Source: Nostoc sp. UHCC 0926
GTDB lineage: Bacteria; Cyanobacteriota; Cyanobacteriia; Cyanobacteriales; Nostocaceae
Length of the DNA: 64,000 nucleotides
Direction: 5' to 3'
NCBI RefSeq assembly: GCF_028623165.1
Contig: NZ_CP117768.1
Coordinates: 4,464,001-4,528,000 of the forward strand
Both the position numbers and the translations under genes were made by a program. Below the pieces are notes generated by a model. The model searched no databases, had not been told where the DNA came from, and was given only the letters and a program-made list of their open reading frames with translations. This document shows, one piece after another, positions 9,120-17,999 of the stretch. Every line of letters starts with the position of its first letter. The first letter of the stretch is position 1.

Positions 9120-9899
9120 ATGTTGCCACGAGAAGAACTTTTAAAAAGTGTTGAAAATCGAGATAGTGTAGCTCGTGTAATTGATCAAGCCCAGCAAGCC
9201 ATCAAAACTTGGGAAGTGGTTTTGACAGATTTTCTATCTCCCCCAGAATTGGTAGAAATTCAACGGGTGTTTAACCGATTAACAGAAGTGCAATTAGTTG
9301 TGTGGGGTGGATATCCGCAAGCTGAACGCCAAAGAATTGCGATCGCTCGTTCGGAACTTCCCTTAGATCAATCTCAAGTCAGCCTTGTCGCCGTGGAAAT
9401 TGCTGGTAATTTCCTGTTTGATACCGCTTCTCACCGAGACTTTTTAGGCGCAATGTTGGGAACGGGAATTGTTCGGGAAAAAACGGGAGACATTATAGTT
9501 TTGGGAGAACGGGGGGCGCAGGCGATTGTCGCACCAGAGTTGGTAGAATTTTTGTCAATGAGTCTTAAACAGGTGCGATCAGTTCCTGTGAAAACTCAAC
9601 AGATTGAGGTAACTGAATTAAAGGTTCGGGAACCAAAGAAAAAAGAATTAACTACTGTGGAGGCTTCTTTGCGATTAGATGCGATCGCATCTGCTGGTTT
9701 TGGCATGTCCCGCAGCAAAATGGTTGATTTCATTGATGCTGGTGATGTCCGCGTCAATTGGAAGGAAGTTACCCAAGCTAGTTCTCAACTTAAATCCGGC
9801 GACTTAATCGCTATTCGCTCTAAAGGGCGTTTAGAAGTTGGGGAAATCGCCGTTACAAAAAAAGACCGCTACCGAGTTCAATTAACAAGATATATCTAA
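9120..9899 (+). CDS. Photosystem II S4 domain protein
   Basis: The 259-residue product matches the cyanobacterial 'photosystem II S4 domain' family, which is related to YlmH RNA-binding proteins. The N-terminal half carries the YlmH-like region (VVLTDFLSPPELVEIQ, VWGGYPQAERQRIAIARSE, HRDFLGAMLGTGIVREKTGD). The C-terminal S4 domain lies at about 183-250: LRLDAIASAGFGMSRSKMVD, then GDVRVNW and LKSGDLIAIRSKGR. S4 domains bind structured RNA. A role in photosystem II was assigned to the family by association and is not proven by sequence. The gene stands alone and is followed by a dispersed repeat. Confidence 0.93.
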   Translation: MLPREELLKSVENRDSVARVIDQAQQAIKTWEVVLTDFLSPPELVEIQRVFNRLTEVQLVVWGGYPQAERQRIAIARSELPLDQSQVSLVAVEIAGNFLFDTASHRDFLGAMLGTGIVREKTGDIIVLGERGAQAIVAPELVEFLSMSLKQVRSVPVKTQQIEVTELKVREPKKKELTTVEASLRLDAIASAGFGMSRSKMVDFIDAGDVRVNWKEVTQASSQLKSGDLIAIRSKGRLEVGEIAVTKKDRYRVQLTRYI

Positions 9900-10018
9900 T
9901 AAGTGAGGAGTAAGGAGTAAGTAGTTAAAAGTGAGGACTTTTAAATTTACCACTTTATTTAACTCTTAACTCCTGTACAGACAAAGATTTTTCGCGTCTC
10001 TAACTCCTAACTATATAC

Positions 10019-10795
10019 TTAGGCTTTAAAATGTTTTGCTAACATATTCAGCAGAAGTTTGCGCGGTACGAGCCGAGATAATTTGCTTCTAATTTGAGTG
10101 TTACTATCAGAACTAATAACGGTTGGATACCCTTTTTCCAAAGCCTCTAAACATTCCAAAACCACTTTTTCGGAAGAATATACTTTATTCGTACTGCTTG
10201 CCAGCGCTGGAGGAAAATTAGCTTCTGCAAAAAAGTTTGTTTCTATTGGCCCTGGACAAGTGACTAAAATACGGACACCATATTGACGATTTTCTGCCCA
10301 TAGTGCTTCACTAAAGCTGAGAATAAAAGCTTTACTGGCAGCATAAACAGAAAGGTATGGTATCGGTTGAAATGCGGTAATAGAAGATACGTTAATAATA
10401 CTTCCAGAACCACGTTGCCGCATCAAGGGGAGAAATTTATGCGTTAAATCTACCAATGCCAAAATGTTTAATTGTACGATTTTGACTTGTCTTTCTCCAT
10501 CTCCTTCAGCAAAGTCGCCATAGTAACCAAAACCAGCATTGTTGATTAATAAGTCAATGGTTAATCCCTTTACTTTAGTAGCATCAAATACAGCAGATGC
10601 TGCATTAGGTTCTGTGAGGTCTTTGACTATAACGTCTACTTGAATTTTGTGTTGTTCTTGTAGTTGTTTAGCTAATTGGCTTAGTTTATCTTCGGAACGA
10701 GCAACGAGTACAAGATTTGTCTTGCGTGCAGCTAATTCCTCGGCAAAAGCTTTACCAATACCACTAGAGGCACCAGTAATCAAAGCAGTTGGCAT
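10019..10795 (-). CDS. Short-chain dehydrogenase/reductase (classical SDR)
   Basis: This NAD(P)-dependent oxidoreductase has the usual 258-residue length. The cofactor motif TGASSGIG is at residues 7-14, NNAG at 85-88, and the catalytic set is Ser138, Tyr151 and Lys155 (YAASK). ARSEDKL after the second strand, with an Arg, suggests NADP(H) preference. The C-terminal part (PTVISSDSNTQIRSKLSRLVPRKLLL) resembles the DltE/YqjQ subgroup acting on lipids or ketoacyl compounds; the substrate is unknown. It is the last gene before a repeat-rich spacer and has no obvious operon partner. Confidence 0.92.
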   Translation of the reverse strand: MPTALITGASSGIGKAFAEELAARKTNLVLVARSEDKLSQLAKQLQEQHKIQVDVIVKDLTEPNAASAVFDATKVKGLTIDLLINNAGFGYYGDFAEGDGERQVKIVQLNILALVDLTHKFLPLMRQRGSGSIINVSSITAFQPIPYLSVYAASKAFILSFSEALWAENRQYGVRILVTCPGPIETNFFAEANFPPALASSTNKVYSSEKVVLECLEALEKGYPTVISSDSNTQIRSKLSRLVPRKLLLNMLAKHFKA

Positions 10796-10911
10796 TCTAC
10801 ATATTAAGATAGTTTTTAACCACCATTAAAATTTTAGCTATGCTGGCTATAAGTTTTAACTACCCAAAGTGATATATCCAAAAGGGTAAAAGCAGCACCT
10901 AGTACTGAAAT

Positions 10912-10936
10912 CTGAGTGGAGGAAGTCTCCACTCAA
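10912..10936. repeat. Hairpin between two minus-strand genes
   Basis: GAGTGGA and TCCACTC pair across a short loop at about 10915-10935. It lies just downstream of the methyltransferase gene on the minus strand. No T run follows, so it is at best a weak terminator. Confidence 0.4.
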
Positions 10937-10970
10937 AACTTCTCCTTCCCTAAGACTTGACTTTCGGAAG

Positions 10971-11888
10971 CTATATGAATTTTCCAACTACACCAATATG
11001 GGAGATTCTTAAATCTTCTTCATCTGTATATTGAATAGACGAGTCGATTTTTTCTGGTAGTTCTCTGTCCCTACACGACCATTCAAATACAAATTTAAAG
11101 TCCAAGTGCTTGAGGTTAGCAAATATGTTCTTCCATTGGCTTCGTCGAATTCGATTTCCCCACCTTGATTGTAATTCTCTCGAGTAGGCTTCCTGTTGAT
11201 AAACAAAGAAATCAAATGGTTTTTCATCTGAATTTTTGTGATCCACTAAATGAATGAGATGAAACATAAAGCCATCTTCAGAGAGGCTACTTACAAGATT
11301 TTCTAAAAGTGGTACAATATCGTCAACAGGCACATGCTCTAACACAGATTTTGAAAAGATGAAATCTATTTTTTCTTGACCAGGCAGTTGTTGAGATAAA
11401 TCAATTGGAGCAATGTATTCTATGCCCAAGTCTTGTAAGACTTCCAAAGATAAATTTTTAAACGAAAGCAGTTTATTTAAACGTAAGTGGATAATCTCTC
11501 GATCTTCAAATGTAGATAGACTATCTAAGATACTCCAATCTACAGACTTACACACAGCTTTGAAAATATTTTCAGGTTGTAATAACGGGCAGACATCTGT
11601 TGCATAAACCTTTTTTGCTCCGAGAAGGTAAAATACTAATGAATGAGTCAGTAACCATCCACTTCCAATTTCAAGACAAATTTTATCACGCAATACATAT
11701 TTTCCTTTACCAGACTGAAGCAGATAAATAGCAATTTCATTCGCACAAATATCAAGCCTTTTGCCTGCAATAGCCAGTTCACTTGAATGCATTTTATTAT
11801 ATAAAAGTTGATATAGTTCAAATGATTTAATAATTGATTTTGTTCGTTCATCAATGAGACTCCTTACTAGATTTTTCATTTTGCACAT
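10971..11888 (-). CDS. Class I SAM-dependent methyltransferase-like protein
   Basis: The fold is recognisable from motif I (KICLEIGSGWLLTHSLVFYLLGA), the next acidic strand end (VYATDVCP), and a later motif (DFIFSKSVLEHV, then LVSSLSEDGFMFHLIHL), which matches 'conditions-of-methylation' post-I and motif IV-VI order. The substrate is not evident; similar proteins sit in glycan or secondary-metabolite clusters. The frame extends upstream to a TTG at 11951. I prefer the ATG at 11888, which has AGAGAA seven bases before it, over the longer form. Base composition is AT-richer than in its neighbours, which may hint at transfer. Confidence 0.75.
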   Translation of the reverse strand: MCKMKNLVRSLIDERTKSIIKSFELYQLLYNKMHSSELAIAGKRLDICANEIAIYLLQSGKGKYVLRDKICLEIGSGWLLTHSLVFYLLGAKKVYATDVCPLLQPENIFKAVCKSVDWSILDSLSTFEDREIIHLRLNKLLSFKNLSLEVLQDLGIEYIAPIDLSQQLPGQEKIDFIFSKSVLEHVPVDDIVPLLENLVSSLSEDGFMFHLIHLVDHKNSDEKPFDFFVYQQEAYSRELQSRWGNRIRRSQWKNIFANLKHLDFKFVFEWSCRDRELPEKIDSSIQYTDEEDLRISHIGVVGKFI

Positions 11889-12481
11889 TTTTACATTTCT
11901 CTGGCTTAACTTATCGTCGGGGATTGAACATAACACTATTAACTGTACCAATGAGATTGGTTAATGTATAATAAAATTCCATGTACTTTGTATTTTATTA
12001 TAAATTTATGCTAAAGAGTATATTTGCTGAGGGGCGACAAAAACCTTTGAATTGGAGACTGGGGATTAGGGATTGACGACTCTTAAGATTTGAATGGAGA
12101 TTCAATGGAAAGTCGAGCCAGTCGCTTGGTGTTAGTGTTAACGAGTAATTAAGCATTAAGGCTTGCCCGACTTAGGCGAACTGCCGTGAATCGATGGCTT
12201 TGCCTTTCTGTAACCCCACAATATCAAGCAAACTGCACCGTCTTTGTCAGGATAAGGGTACATAACTTTCAAAGACAGAAGTTGAAACATAGATTTACCA
12301 TCTTCCCAATCTCAAAAAATGGTTTGTAGAAATTTTTACTAAATCAGCCTAGCCATAGGATCATTCTTGTTGTAGAGTTTTCTTTAAGCATAATTATCAC
12401 TACTTCGCGTCTTTTTTCTCCAGTAGGATGTCCCAAATAATTATTTTATAATGAAAATTCAAATTCATTTTGAATTGTTAA
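11889..12481. other. Non-coding stretch
   Basis: No gene or clear regulatory element was recognised in these 590 bases. A short run at 12056-12072 (GAGACTGGGGATTAGGG) is like the low-complexity GGGATT/AGTT repeats common in Nostoc spacers. Confidence 0.4.
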
Positions 12482-13039
12482 TTACCATTTTTCATACCAA
12501 TAGATAATTTCTGAAGCTGAACTATTAATAGCAACGCCGTAGCTATCTCCATGATTCCACTTGAAGCCAGGTCTACCTTTGTTATCTGCATTTAATACCA
12601 GTATTTCATAAGTAGCTGGAAAAGATTCCATATGAGAGTCACTGGTGTAGAAGAAAGTTGTCGGCACACCGTTAGGCTGGTTCATGTGGTCGTTTGTGTT
12701 ACCACCACTATATTTGTGCTTTGCACTATTTCTGTATTGTGAAAGTAATTGTTCTATCTTATTTGGTGGCTGTTTCAGCCTAATTTGAAAAAAACTACTT
12801 CCTTGTAAAAATTCGGGAGAGTAAGCAATGCGAACGTCTTTGGCATCAGTGGGAATCTCATGAGGAAAATGTTTTACTTGGTCATTATTAGACCAAAGTT
12901 GATTACGAATTTCTTTGTAGCGTGATGTATCAGTTATTATTTTGGGTTCACTACTACTGCTAAAATTTCTTCTCAGAAAAAAGCTTCCCCCGACAATACT
13001 AAGACTAGCAAGGGCTAAGAGAAATTGCGATCGCTTCAT
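12482..13039 (-). CDS. Hypothetical exported protein
   Basis: I do not recognise the family. The 185-residue product begins with a short basic stretch and a hydrophobic segment (MKRSQFLLALASLSIVGGSFF), which reads as a signal peptide or membrane anchor. The rest is soluble and polar, with aromatic-rich parts (PTTFFYTSDSHMESFPATYE and a WYEKW end). The sequence 'NADNKGRPGFKWNHGDSYGV' suggests a compact beta-rich domain. The start codon lies inside a HIP1 site. It ends 440 bases from the methyltransferase start and is probably monocistronic. Confidence 0.7.
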   Translation of the reverse strand: MKRSQFLLALASLSIVGGSFFLRRNFSSSSEPKIITDTSRYKEIRNQLWSNNDQVKHFPHEIPTDAKDVRIAYSPEFLQGSSFFQIRLKQPPNKIEQLLSQYRNSAKHKYSGGNTNDHMNQPNGVPTTFFYTSDSHMESFPATYEILVLNADNKGRPGFKWNHGDSYGVAINSSASEIIYWYEKW

Positions 13040-13330
13040 CGAGTTGGGTGTATCTAACTTTCATAGTCATATACCCAACTAATAAACTAAATTCGTACTA
13101 TTGCGGATATAGCATCAGAGATATTAACAGAAACTTTGTGTATCCAGCAGGAATTCGGGGTAATTGTAAAATTACTGTGAAGTTGGTCAATGATTACCTA
13201 GTGAAAAACCGTAGGTTATCCTCATTGAGGCTAGTACTACCCTTATGGCTAACGAAATCAATTCCACAGCCATCCATTTTTTTTCAATTCTTCCTGATGT
13301 AGGAATAACTAAGGCGGATATATAAATAGT

Positions 13331-13387
13331 AGATGCACCTTAATTAAATTATAGCCCTCAGCTTTTAGCTGAGGGCTTTCTTTTTTT
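13331..13387 (+). ncRNA. Small RNA candidate, array unit 1 (NsiR1-like)
   Basis: The predicted transcript starts at AGATGCACC, seven bases after an AT-rich -10 box, and ends in a perfect hairpin (AGCCCTCAGC / GCTGAGGGCT) plus T run: about 57 nt. It lacks the CCCGGA upstream box present in the other copies. Confidence 0.55.
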
Positions 13388-13482
13388 ATTGCTGATACTT
13401 TTTCAGATGGCAATAAAATTTATTTTATTATAAGTCTAATATTCCCGGATATAGCAATCAAGAAAGCGGATTAATAAATGGT

Positions 13483-13534
13483 AGATGCACCTTAATAAAT
13501 TACAGCCCTCAGCTTTTTAGTTGAAGGCTTTTTT
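13483..13534 (+). ncRNA. Small RNA candidate, array unit 2 (NsiR1-like)
   Basis: The promoter layout is visible: CCCGGA at 13444-13449, about 37 bases upstream of the predicted start, and a TTAATAAAT -10 region. In Anabaena the heterocyst-type (HetR-dependent, DIF) promoters of the NsiR1 array carry a TCCGGA-like box near -35. The RNA ends in a hairpin and T run. Confidence 0.6.
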
Positions 13535-13629
13535 ATGGCTGATATTTTTTAATATGTGAAGAAAATAACTTTGTTCATAATTTAAATATTCCCGGATATA
13601 GCAATCAAGAAAGCGGATTAATAAATGGT

Positions 13630-13680
13630 AGATGCACCTTAAAAATTATAGCCCTCAGCTTTTTAGTTGAAGGCTTTTTT
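13630..13680 (+). ncRNA. Small RNA candidate, array unit 3 (NsiR1-like)
   Basis: It has the same layout as unit 2: CCCGGA at 13591, AT-rich -10, AGATGCACC start and terminator hairpin ending in six Ts. Confidence 0.6.
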
Positions 13681-13775
13681 ATGGCTGATATTTTTTAATA
13701 CGTGAAGAAAATAACTTTGTACATAATTTAAATATTCCCGGATATATCAATCAAGAAAGCGGATTAATAAATGGT

Positions 13776-13825
13776 AGATGCACCCTAATAAATTACAGCC
13801 CTCAGCTTTTAGTTGAAGGCTTTTA
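13776..13825 (+). ncRNA. Small RNA candidate, array unit 4 (NsiR1-like)
   Basis: CCCGGA lies at 13737, and the start region and hairpin are conserved. The terminator T run abuts the stop codon of the convergent ExoD-like gene, so it may serve both directions. Confidence 0.55.
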
Positions 13826-14458
13826 TTATTTAAATATAGATGGCAGTAAACTGGGAGCTAACCATACTGCATAACCAATAAATCCAAACAGCAAGGTAAT
13901 TAGAACAGTAATGCCGTAGCTGATGCAAATTAATAAACCGTCAGATTCGATCGTGGCAACAGTCAAAAGTAAAATACCCACAGTGGGGATGGGATTTGTA
14001 AACGGAATTGGTAATATTAGTAATACTGTTAACAAAGAGATACAAAACCCATTAATTCGCCAAATCAAAGGATTATGGGCTATTTTTGCCAATCGGGGAC
14101 GGGCGATTTTGTGTAAGACTTTGGTAAGACGTCCCAAATTTTGCAAAAGTAACTGGGCAAAGGGACGAGGAAATTTGTACTTAGCGATTCTTTTCGGTAG
14201 CCAAGGCGATCGCCTCCCTAAAACCATTTGCACTGACAACAGTAAACAAGCACCACCAAAAGGGCCAGTTAATCCAGGTGGCATAGGAAATAAAAAGGGT
14301 AAAACTAATAATGTAATTACCAGGCTGAACCCTCGTTCTGAGGTTTCTGCCAGAACATCACCTAGAGTCAGCGGTTGTTCAGCTAGGCGTTCTAACAGGG
14401 ACTTTATATCTTGAGAAAATCTCAGATGCATTTGGCGTGAGTTGATGCGAGTTCCCAC
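13826..14458 (-). CDS. ExoD-like membrane protein (exopolysaccharide synthesis)
   Basis: The 210-residue product fits the ExoD family: an N-terminal soluble part (LTLGDVLAETSERGFSLVIT) followed by hydrophobic segments with the family's proline-glycine motif (FPMPPGLTGPFGGACLLLSVQMVLGR). Two or three further membrane helices follow (LLTVLLILPIPFTNPIPTVG and the C-terminal YGITVLITLLFGFIGYAVWL). ExoD is needed for exopolysaccharide production in rhizobia, but its molecular role is unknown. The next gene upstream on the same strand is a lipid kinase, 41 bases away, so the two may be cotranscribed. Confidence 0.88.
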   Translation of the reverse strand: MGTRINSRQMHLRFSQDIKSLLERLAEQPLTLGDVLAETSERGFSLVITLLVLPFLFPMPPGLTGPFGGACLLLSVQMVLGRRSPWLPKRIAKYKFPRPFAQLLLQNLGRLTKVLHKIARPRLAKIAHNPLIWRINGFCISLLTVLLILPIPFTNPIPTVGILLLTVATIESDGLLICISYGITVLITLLFGFIGYAVWLAPSLLPSIFK

Positions 14459-14499
14459 ATTTTTAGCAGAGGTAGATAGGGCAGAATAACTCCTAACTC

Positions 14500-15384
14500 C
14501 TAACTCATGATTTCTGGAGGTACTAAAACAGCTATAGCTTTAGGTATAACGCGAAAATGAGCAGGTGTGTAGGTAGTGATTTCACCATCTGTATTGATAG
14601 GGCGCGGTTTGTGAGTATGCACCTCTATTTCTTCACCTTGAAGAGAGCGTACACTTTGCCAATGTATATGTCGCCCTTTTCGCATCGCTGGAAATATTGG
14701 TATAATATGCAACCAATGTTTTATCTCCAAGCTATAGAGATCTAGCCTTTGGTCATCTATTGTGGCATCGTGAGCCACTGCCATACCACCACCGTAATAG
14801 CGACCGTTACCCACAGCAATTTGCACTGTTTTCACGCGAACTGATTCACCATTGATCACAATCTCCGCAGTAAAAGGTCTAGCTTCCCAAATCACTTGTA
14901 ATGCAGTGGCGGCATAAGCAAATATTCCCCAACGACGTTTGACTTCTTTGGTAAGTCGCTGGGTAATTTTTACACTCAATCCCATACTGGCAACGTTAAA
15001 AAAGTGCTTACCGTTCACCCAACCCAAGTCGATGCGGCGTAAATTTCCATAGGCAATAATTTTACAAGCTTCGCTGAGGGAATTCGGAATTCCCAAAGTC
15101 TTCGCTAGGTCGTTGGCAGTTCCCAGAGGCAAGATTCCCAAGGGCAACTGAGTATCAACTAAAGCATCTACTGCGGCATTGAGAGTCCCATCTCCTCCAC
15201 CAATGATTACCAAGTCAACTTGATACTGATAGCGAAATATAACTTCAGCAAGATGTTTGGGGTCTTCTGTAAACTCCTCAATTAAATCAAAGCCGAGTGT
15301 CTTCAGATATTGAATTGCTTCCAACAGACCCTTTTGCCCTTGGCGGGCATGACGATTTACTAACAGCAGTGCGCGGGAACTCAT
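14500..15384 (-). CDS. YegS/DagK-family lipid kinase
   Basis: This family (diacylglycerol or sphingosine-type lipid kinases, also YegS/BmrU) transfers phosphate from ATP to a lipid hydroxyl at the membrane. The 294-residue length is normal. The signature is clear: LLVNRHARQG near the start, VDLVIIGGGDGTLNAAVDAL with the GGDGT nucleotide loop at about 60-70, and LGILPLGTANDLAKTLGIP. The C-terminal domain has AVGNGRYYGGGMAVAHDATID. The lipid substrate cannot be read from the sequence. It is immediately upstream of the ExoD-like gene, consistent with an envelope role. Confidence 0.94.
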   Translation of the reverse strand: MSSRALLLVNRHARQGQKGLLEAIQYLKTLGFDLIEEFTEDPKHLAEVIFRYQYQVDLVIIGGGDGTLNAAVDALVDTQLPLGILPLGTANDLAKTLGIPNSLSEACKIIAYGNLRRIDLGWVNGKHFFNVASMGLSVKITQRLTKEVKRRWGIFAYAATALQVIWEARPFTAEIVINGESVRVKTVQIAVGNGRYYGGGMAVAHDATIDDQRLDLYSLEIKHWLHIIPIFPAMRKGRHIHWQSVRSLQGEEIEVHTHKPRPINTDGEITTYTPAHFRVIPKAIAVLVPPEIMS

Positions 15385-16219
15385 GGGTAGTACCTTTTAT
15401 AGTTGATAGGTCAAATTATCTGCATCCATGTATTCTGCTTGAAGTTGACTATAAAAAAGTGTTTAAGTTGTTATGACCGTTATCAACAATTCATTTCATC
15501 AATACTTATAATGTTATGATTACTAATTTTTAATTTCTATTTTATCTAGTTTATCTTTATTAGCCCTCGGTGTGTTAATATTCATTCAATATAATTATTA
15601 CTCACTAAATGACTGGATTTAGGTGTTTTTCTTTATAAGGAGATATTTATGCCAATATTATAATACCCAGAAAATAATGCTAAACAATAGGATATTTTTT
15701 CTTGGTATAGATACATGTTTGTATAAATACTATTAATAATTATAATTTTGCGATCACACCCTTTATTTGGCTGCAATTTTTCCTTGCACCTAAACCTTAA
15801 TAAATGCAATTTGGCTTGATAATCCAAGATAACCCACAACGCAGGATTAATATATTTTTGCCAAAGCGGGATGCTCCCCATTGTTAATGCGTCGGCCGTA
15901 TTAAAAATGCTACGCTTTTACTCAAAACTGTATTTAGTGCTTACCCTAAAAGTTAATTGACATTGGCAATTCTAAATTAAAGTAATACCAATTCGCTATG
16001 AAGATGCACTTAATTTTTATTAAACGAACCGCCCTTCGGGTGACGCTCGTTGCGCTAAAGCGTCTCCCTTTGGGAGAAGACTCGCTAACGCTGCGCTAAC
16101 ACCAGTCGCCTACAGCGCTGGTTCACCAAGTACGCCAAATACGCCAAGGAAGAAGGAATAATCATTAAGTGCAAGTTTAGGGAGAATTGGTATAAGTCTG
16201 AAAAATCACTTAAAAATTA
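15385..16219. other. Non-coding stretch with two repeat remnants
   Basis: No gene was recognised in this 835-base gap. Positions 15877-15940 hold a short member of the 21-bp-repeat element family described below. Positions 16022-16140 hold a GC-richer dispersed repeat (with GTCTCCCTTTGGGAGA), unlike the AT-rich surroundings. Confidence 0.55.
15877..15940 (+). repeat. One-unit member of a 21-bp-repeat mini-element
   Basis: It reads TTGTTAATGCGTCGGC, then TTAAAAATGCTACG and CAAAACTGTATTTAG. The same order of blocks occurs at 24261-24520 and, reversed, at 48470-48655, where the first block is repeated eight and three times respectively. Confidence 0.6.
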
Positions 16220-17737
16220 TTAGGTATCGTACTTCCTCCGCCGCTTAACCGGATTCATCCACACTTCTAAGCGACTAAATGCCTGTGAAGAAAGTAACGT
16301 CAAGCATAGATACACCAAAGCTACAGCCGCGTAAATTTCAAAAGCGCGATAATTATCGGCGACAATTAGCTGTCCTTTGCGAAACAATTCTTCAAAACCA
16401 ATCACTGCAACTAAGCTTGTATCTTTCAACAAACTGATAAACTCATTACCTAAGGGTGGGATCATCCGCCGGAAAGCTTGAGGAAAAATTACATAACTCA
16501 TTGTTTGTACAGAACTCAAACCTAATGACTGTGCTGCTTCTGCTTGTCCTGTTTCAATTGATTGAATCCCAGCACGGACAACTTCGGCAATGTATGCAGC
16601 ACTATTCAAACTTAAGGCAATTACCCCAGCTACCAAACGATCAAAAGTAAATGTCAAACCAAGTTCTTGTAAAATTGCTGGTAAACCGAAGTAAATCATA
16701 AAAATTTGCACTAACAAAGGCGTTCCCCGGAAAAAATCCACATACGCCCTCGCCACCCAACGCAAAGGTGCAACATGAGAAAGGCGGACAATACCAATCA
16801 GGGAACCCCCAATTAAACCAAACACTACAGAAAGTATCGTCAATTGCAACGTTACCAAAGCTCCCTGTAATAAAGTCGGAAAAGCCTGCAAAATCACGCC
16901 AATTGAGCTAAATATTTTAGGTGCGCCAGCGCTAGTCTGGTTCTCAAATGGTGATTTAACTGGTAATAATGGCGGCTTGGCTTTAAACCATTTTTGATAA
17001 ATTTGTAAATAAGTGCCATTTTTCAGCACCCTATCCAAACCGTTGTTTATTAATGCCAAATTCGCCGAATTTTTAGCTGTAGCAATCCCGTAAAATTCCT
17101 CCGTCAGCAATTGCTGTACTATTTTAATTCCCTGAAGATTGCCCGTATTAATAGCATATAAAGTTACTGGTGCATCATTGATTACCGCATCCACATTACC
17201 ATTGAGCAATTCTTGCAGGGCTAAAGGTGCTGAATCAAAACTGCGAATTTGCACTCCAGGAATACTCTTAGCCTTTGCAGCCCCAGTTGTACCAACTTGT
17301 ACCGCAATTTTTTTATTTTTGAGACTGTCAAAGCCAGTAATATTTTGATTATCTACACGGATGGCGATCGCTAACCCAGCTTTAAAATAAGGGCGGGAAA
17401 AAGAAATCGTCTTCGCCCTCTCCTCTGTAATCGTGATCGAACTAATCGCCGCATCTACCGTTTTGGCTCCCAAAGCTGGGATAATGCCATCAAAAGGCAG
17501 ACTTTGAAATTCCACTTTAAAGTTAGCAGAGGAAGCAATCGCATTCATCAAATCAATGGAAAAACCCTGTAACTTACCACCTTGTCCTTGAAACTCAAAA
17601 GGTGGAAACGCCGGTTCGGTAGCAACCCGCAGAGTTTTCCCACCACTAGGATTCACACCACAGCCAGCCAGTAACAAACAGCTAAAACCTACAACCACAC
17701 ACCAGCGCAGCCAACAGATAAAATTAAATTTAGCCAT
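16220..17737 (-). CDS. Fused polar-amino-acid ABC transporter binding protein and permease
   Basis: One 505-residue chain joins a periplasmic solute-binding protein to its membrane permease, as in cyanobacterial GlnH-GlnP-type transporters. The start is a lipoprotein signal (CLLLAGCGVNPSG). The SBP_bac_3 domain (about 33-265) has LRVATEPAFPPFEFQ and ISFSRPYFKAGLAIAIR. The BPD_transp_1 domain (about 285-490) has TLLQGALVTLQLTILSVVFG, FFRGTPLLVQIFMIYFGLP and the EAA loop ESIETGQAEAAQSLGLS. The substrate is probably glutamine or another polar amino acid. The matching ATPase is divergent at 18000, so the two may share the 260-base control region between them. Confidence 0.95.
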   Translation of the reverse strand: MAKFNFICWLRWCVVVGFSCLLLAGCGVNPSGGKTLRVATEPAFPPFEFQGQGGKLQGFSIDLMNAIASSANFKVEFQSLPFDGIIPALGAKTVDAAISSITITEERAKTISFSRPYFKAGLAIAIRVDNQNITGFDSLKNKKIAVQVGTTGAAKAKSIPGVQIRSFDSAPLALQELLNGNVDAVINDAPVTLYAINTGNLQGIKIVQQLLTEEFYGIATAKNSANLALINNGLDRVLKNGTYLQIYQKWFKAKPPLLPVKSPFENQTSAGAPKIFSSIGVILQAFPTLLQGALVTLQLTILSVVFGLIGGSLIGIVRLSHVAPLRWVARAYVDFFRGTPLLVQIFMIYFGLPAILQELGLTFTFDRLVAGVIALSLNSAAYIAEVVRAGIQSIETGQAEAAQSLGLSSVQTMSYVIFPQAFRRMIPPLGNEFISLLKDTSLVAVIGFEELFRKGQLIVADNYRAFEIYAAVALVYLCLTLLSSQAFSRLEVWMNPVKRRRKYDT

Positions 17738-17847
17738 ATTATTTTCTCTCCCCCTCTGTGCTCTCTGCGCCTCTGCGGTTCGTTCAAGTTATATCTTGCA
17801 ACTGTCCAATCTCCCGCCAAGAAATAAATTTCACAGGCTTTTAGCTA

Positions 17848-17936
17848 AAGTCTACCTCAGTAGACTAAAACCCTTACTTAGTCTTCTTTAGAAGACTTTA
17901 GCTATTAGCCTCAGAATTCATTCTGAGGCGTTTTTT
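17848..17936 (+). repeat. Cluster of three hairpins between divergent transporter genes
   Basis: Three adjacent inverted repeats occur: AGTCTAC..GTAGACT, AGTCTTCT..AGAAGACT (17879-17896), and GCCTCAGAA..TTCTGAGGC (17908-17929). The last is followed by six Ts. It has terminator shape but stands in a divergent promoter region, so it more likely is a dispersed repeat or a 5'-leader attenuator. Confidence 0.5.
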
Positions 17937-17999
17937 AGGACTGCTGCACGTCTACATGAAAAACCTTACAATCAACTGTAGAACAGCTTGACATAAGTA

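Larger units (their letters stand above)
13313..13825 (+). repeat. Four tandem units of about 146 bp, each with a terminator hairpin
   Basis: A unit containing GCGGAT, an AT-rich -10-like box, GTAGATGCACC, and an AGCCCTCAGC hairpin with a T run is repeated four times. Copies 2-4 also share the flank CCCGGATATAGCAATCAAG (starts 13444, 13591 and 13737; spacings 147 and 146). Copy 1 is diverged upstream. The hairpins keep their pairing through G-U or compensating changes. This is most simply a tandem array of small RNA genes. Confidence 0.85.

Noticed and set aside
13048..13302. 84-codon ORF after the exported protein
   Set aside because: Starts without a Shine-Dalgarno and has no domain character; it lies next to the small-RNA array.
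17908..17936. Terminator for the amino-acid transporter permease
   Set aside because: It stands upstream of the permease gene (which is on the minus strand), not at its end; listed only as a repeat cluster.
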